Below are positions 63,035 through 64,000 of a stretch of 64,000 nucleotides of DNA, piece by piece. The stretch covers positions 2,108,001-2,172,000 of the forward strand of contig NZ_JAWQJT010000001.1 in assembly GCF_033441515.1 (NCBI RefSeq), written 5' to 3'. The notes under the pieces are model-generated. The model saw only the letters and a program-made list of their open reading frames with translations. It was not told the origin of the DNA and did not search any database. The first letter of the stretch is position 1, and every line of letters begins with the position of its first letter. Both the position numbers and the translations under genes were made by a program. This DNA is from Amycolatopsis solani (GTDB taxonomy: Bacteria; Actinomycetota; Actinomycetes; Mycobacteriales; Pseudonocardiaceae).

Positions 63035-63505
63035 ATGCGTACGATCCGCCGCACCATCGCCGCCGGGGCACTGGCGCTGCCGCTCACCTTCGGCGCCGCG
63101 GGCATCGCGTCCGCCGACAGCTTCGGCAGCACCGAAGTCCAGGCCGGCCCGGACGGCGCCGCGACGCACTCCGTGCAAGCGGGCACGCACCACGGCTCGA
63201 GCACGTTCCGCGAGAACTCGACCGCCGCCGGCCCGGACGGCGCCGCCACCAGCGGCACCTCCGCGTCCGCCGACCGCAACGGCGACAGCCAGTACCGGCA
63301 GCACGCGGGCAGCGCGACGAAGGACGGCGTGGCCACCCAGGACACGTCGGCCGACACCGGCCGCGACGGCAGCCAGTACCGGCAGCACCAGGGCTGGGCC
63401 GGTCAGCAGGGCGCCGGCTCGAGTGAGACCCACGCGAGCACCGGCAGCGGCCACGACAACAGCGAGGGCGTACTGAGCGGCACCCTCGGCGCGATCGGCC
63501 TCTGA
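63035..63505 (+). CDS. Small secreted repeat protein
   Basis: The product is 156 residues from ATG 63035, with AAAAGGGGACG upstream. After a signal peptide (about 1-27, ending IASADS) the mature protein is hydrophilic and made of short degenerate repeats: AGPDGAATHS and AGPDGAATSG, then SQYRQHAGSATKDG and SQYRQHQGWAGQQG. It is Gly/Ser/Thr/Gln-rich and lacks cysteines, so it is likely disordered or a surface/matrix protein. I recognise no family. Confidence 0.6.
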   Translation: MRTIRRTIAAGALALPLTFGAAGIASADSFGSTEVQAGPDGAATHSVQAGTHHGSSTFRENSTAAGPDGAATSGTSASADRNGDSQYRQHAGSATKDGVATQDTSADTGRDGSQYRQHQGWAGQQGAGSSETHASTGSGHDNSEGVLSGTLGAIGL

Positions 63506-63511
63506 TCGAAC

Positions 63512-63555
63512 GCCATGAGGGGCACCTCCACAGCCGTGGAGGTGCCCCTCATGGC
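63512..63555. terminator. 20-bp perfect palindromic terminator
   Basis: GCCATGAGGGGCACCTCCAC (63512-63531) and its perfect complement (63536-63555) enclose AGCC. It lies between two convergent genes, seven bases after the small secreted protein's stop and five bases before the oxidase stop. Confidence 0.72.
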
Positions 63556-63560
63556 CGAGC

Positions 63561-64000
63561 TCAGCCGGCCGCCGCGGCCACCTCGGCGATCGCCTTCGCG
63601 TCTTCCTCGCCGAACGTCTCCTCGAGGTGCTCCGGCGAGTAGTCCAGGTCGATCTGCTCCACCGGCATCCCCCGCGCCGACTCGATCGCGCCGAGCCGGC
63701 GCTGGGCGCGGTCCGCCGCGTACTGGATGATCTCCTGCGGGTCGTTGTCGAACGGCAGTTCCTCGAACTGGTTCTGCACCCACTGGATCATGTCGAGCGC
63801 GTGCGGGAGCAGCTCGCCCATCCGCTGCTGCACCGCGTCCCACAGCGAGTCGTCCGCGGCCACGTGGCGGCGGCACGTGAACGTCCCCCACGCCATGTGG
63901 CGGCGCTCGTCGTCACCGATGCGGCGGACCAGTTCCTGCATGCCCGGCAGGATGTTGTGCTGGGTGCAGATCAGCTGCCACGAGTAGTAGCCCGTCAGCG
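63561..64000 (-). CDS. R2-like ligand-binding oxidase / ribonucleotide reductase beta-like protein, 5' truncated
   Basis: The frame is open to the window end, leaving about 146 C-terminal residues; the true start lies beyond 64000. The visible sequence (TGYYSWQLICTQHNILPGMQELVRRIGDDERRHMAWGTFTCRRHV) carries the second metal-ligand motif DDERRH of the ferritin-like R2 family. GTFTCRRHVA and the following helices suit R2lox rather than a canonical NrdB. R2lox proteins hold Mn/Fe centres with a bound long-chain lipid. The final C-terminus is acidic (EEDAKAIAEVAAAAG). Confidence 0.8.
   Translation of the reverse strand, partial: LTGYYSWQLICTQHNILPGMQELVRRIGDDERRHMAWGTFTCRRHVAADDSLWDAVQQRMGELLPHALDMIQWVQNQFEELPFDNDPQEIIQYAADRAQRRLGAIESARGMPVEQIDLDYSPEHLEETFGEEDAKAIAEVAAAAG

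Overview
The window is a contiguous piece of a high-GC (roughly 70% or more) actinomycete chromosome. Several features point to Pseudonocardiaceae, most likely an Amycolatopsis-like organism. These are the conservon (CvnA-D) signalling genes, a DUF3558/EspG/PPE-like type VII secretion satellite, an actinobacterial XPB helicase, SARP/AfsR regulation, an Rpf protein behind a c-di-AMP-type leader, and GTG/TTG starts preceded by GGAGG. Long perfect palindromes sit at convergent gene ends. I see no tRNA, rRNA, CRISPR, insertion sequence or prophage. The assignment to a genus is an inference.

Layout. 1-10.6 kb: the C-terminal bulk of an AfsR-type regulator, DUF72 and DUF4253 proteins, a PrsW-type membrane protease, XPB helicase, an LppU-like protein and a FAD monooxygenase. 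10.6-15.2 kb: a solute-binding lipoprotein divergent from an orphan CvnA-type NIT-domain kinase, then cutC. 15.2-18.8 kb: two very small genes, a TPR protein and an S53 peptidase. 18.9-25.5 kb: a benzoylformate decarboxylase-type enzyme with a small unknown partner, facing an ABC importer operon with two binding proteins, two permeases and one ATPase. 26.2-33.1 kb: an expanded conservon with one kinase, one GTPase and two roadblock/DUF742 pairs. 33.1-38.5 kb: a secreted protein, an XPB-like domain protein, malic enzyme and a PIN toxin-antitoxin pair.

38.6-46.8 kb is a molybdenum region: moaC, a MogA-MoaE fusion, moaA-moaD, a MarR regulator, a Mop-domain regulator and modABC. An Rpf/LysM gene with a c-di-AMP-type riboswitch lies inside it. 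46.9-51.6 kb: a multicopper oxidase, a HAD phosphatase, a metallophosphatase, YccF and PhzF proteins. 51.7-59.0 kb is one minus-strand directon. It starts with a five-gene, fully overlapping cassette (Ycf46-like AAA ATPase, DUF2997-like, radical SAM, DUF1257-like, HhH protein) and runs into EspG, WXG-like, DUF3558 and PPE-like genes. 59.0-64.0 kb: secreted propeller/HAF/repeat proteins, an acyl-CoA synthetase and a partial R2-like oxidase.

Two patterns stand out. Both NIT-domain CvnA kinases are divergent from an SsuA/NMT1-type binding protein, which suggests a duplicated sensing unit. The AAA/radical SAM/DUF1257/DUF2997/HhH cassette is the best candidate for an undescribed system.
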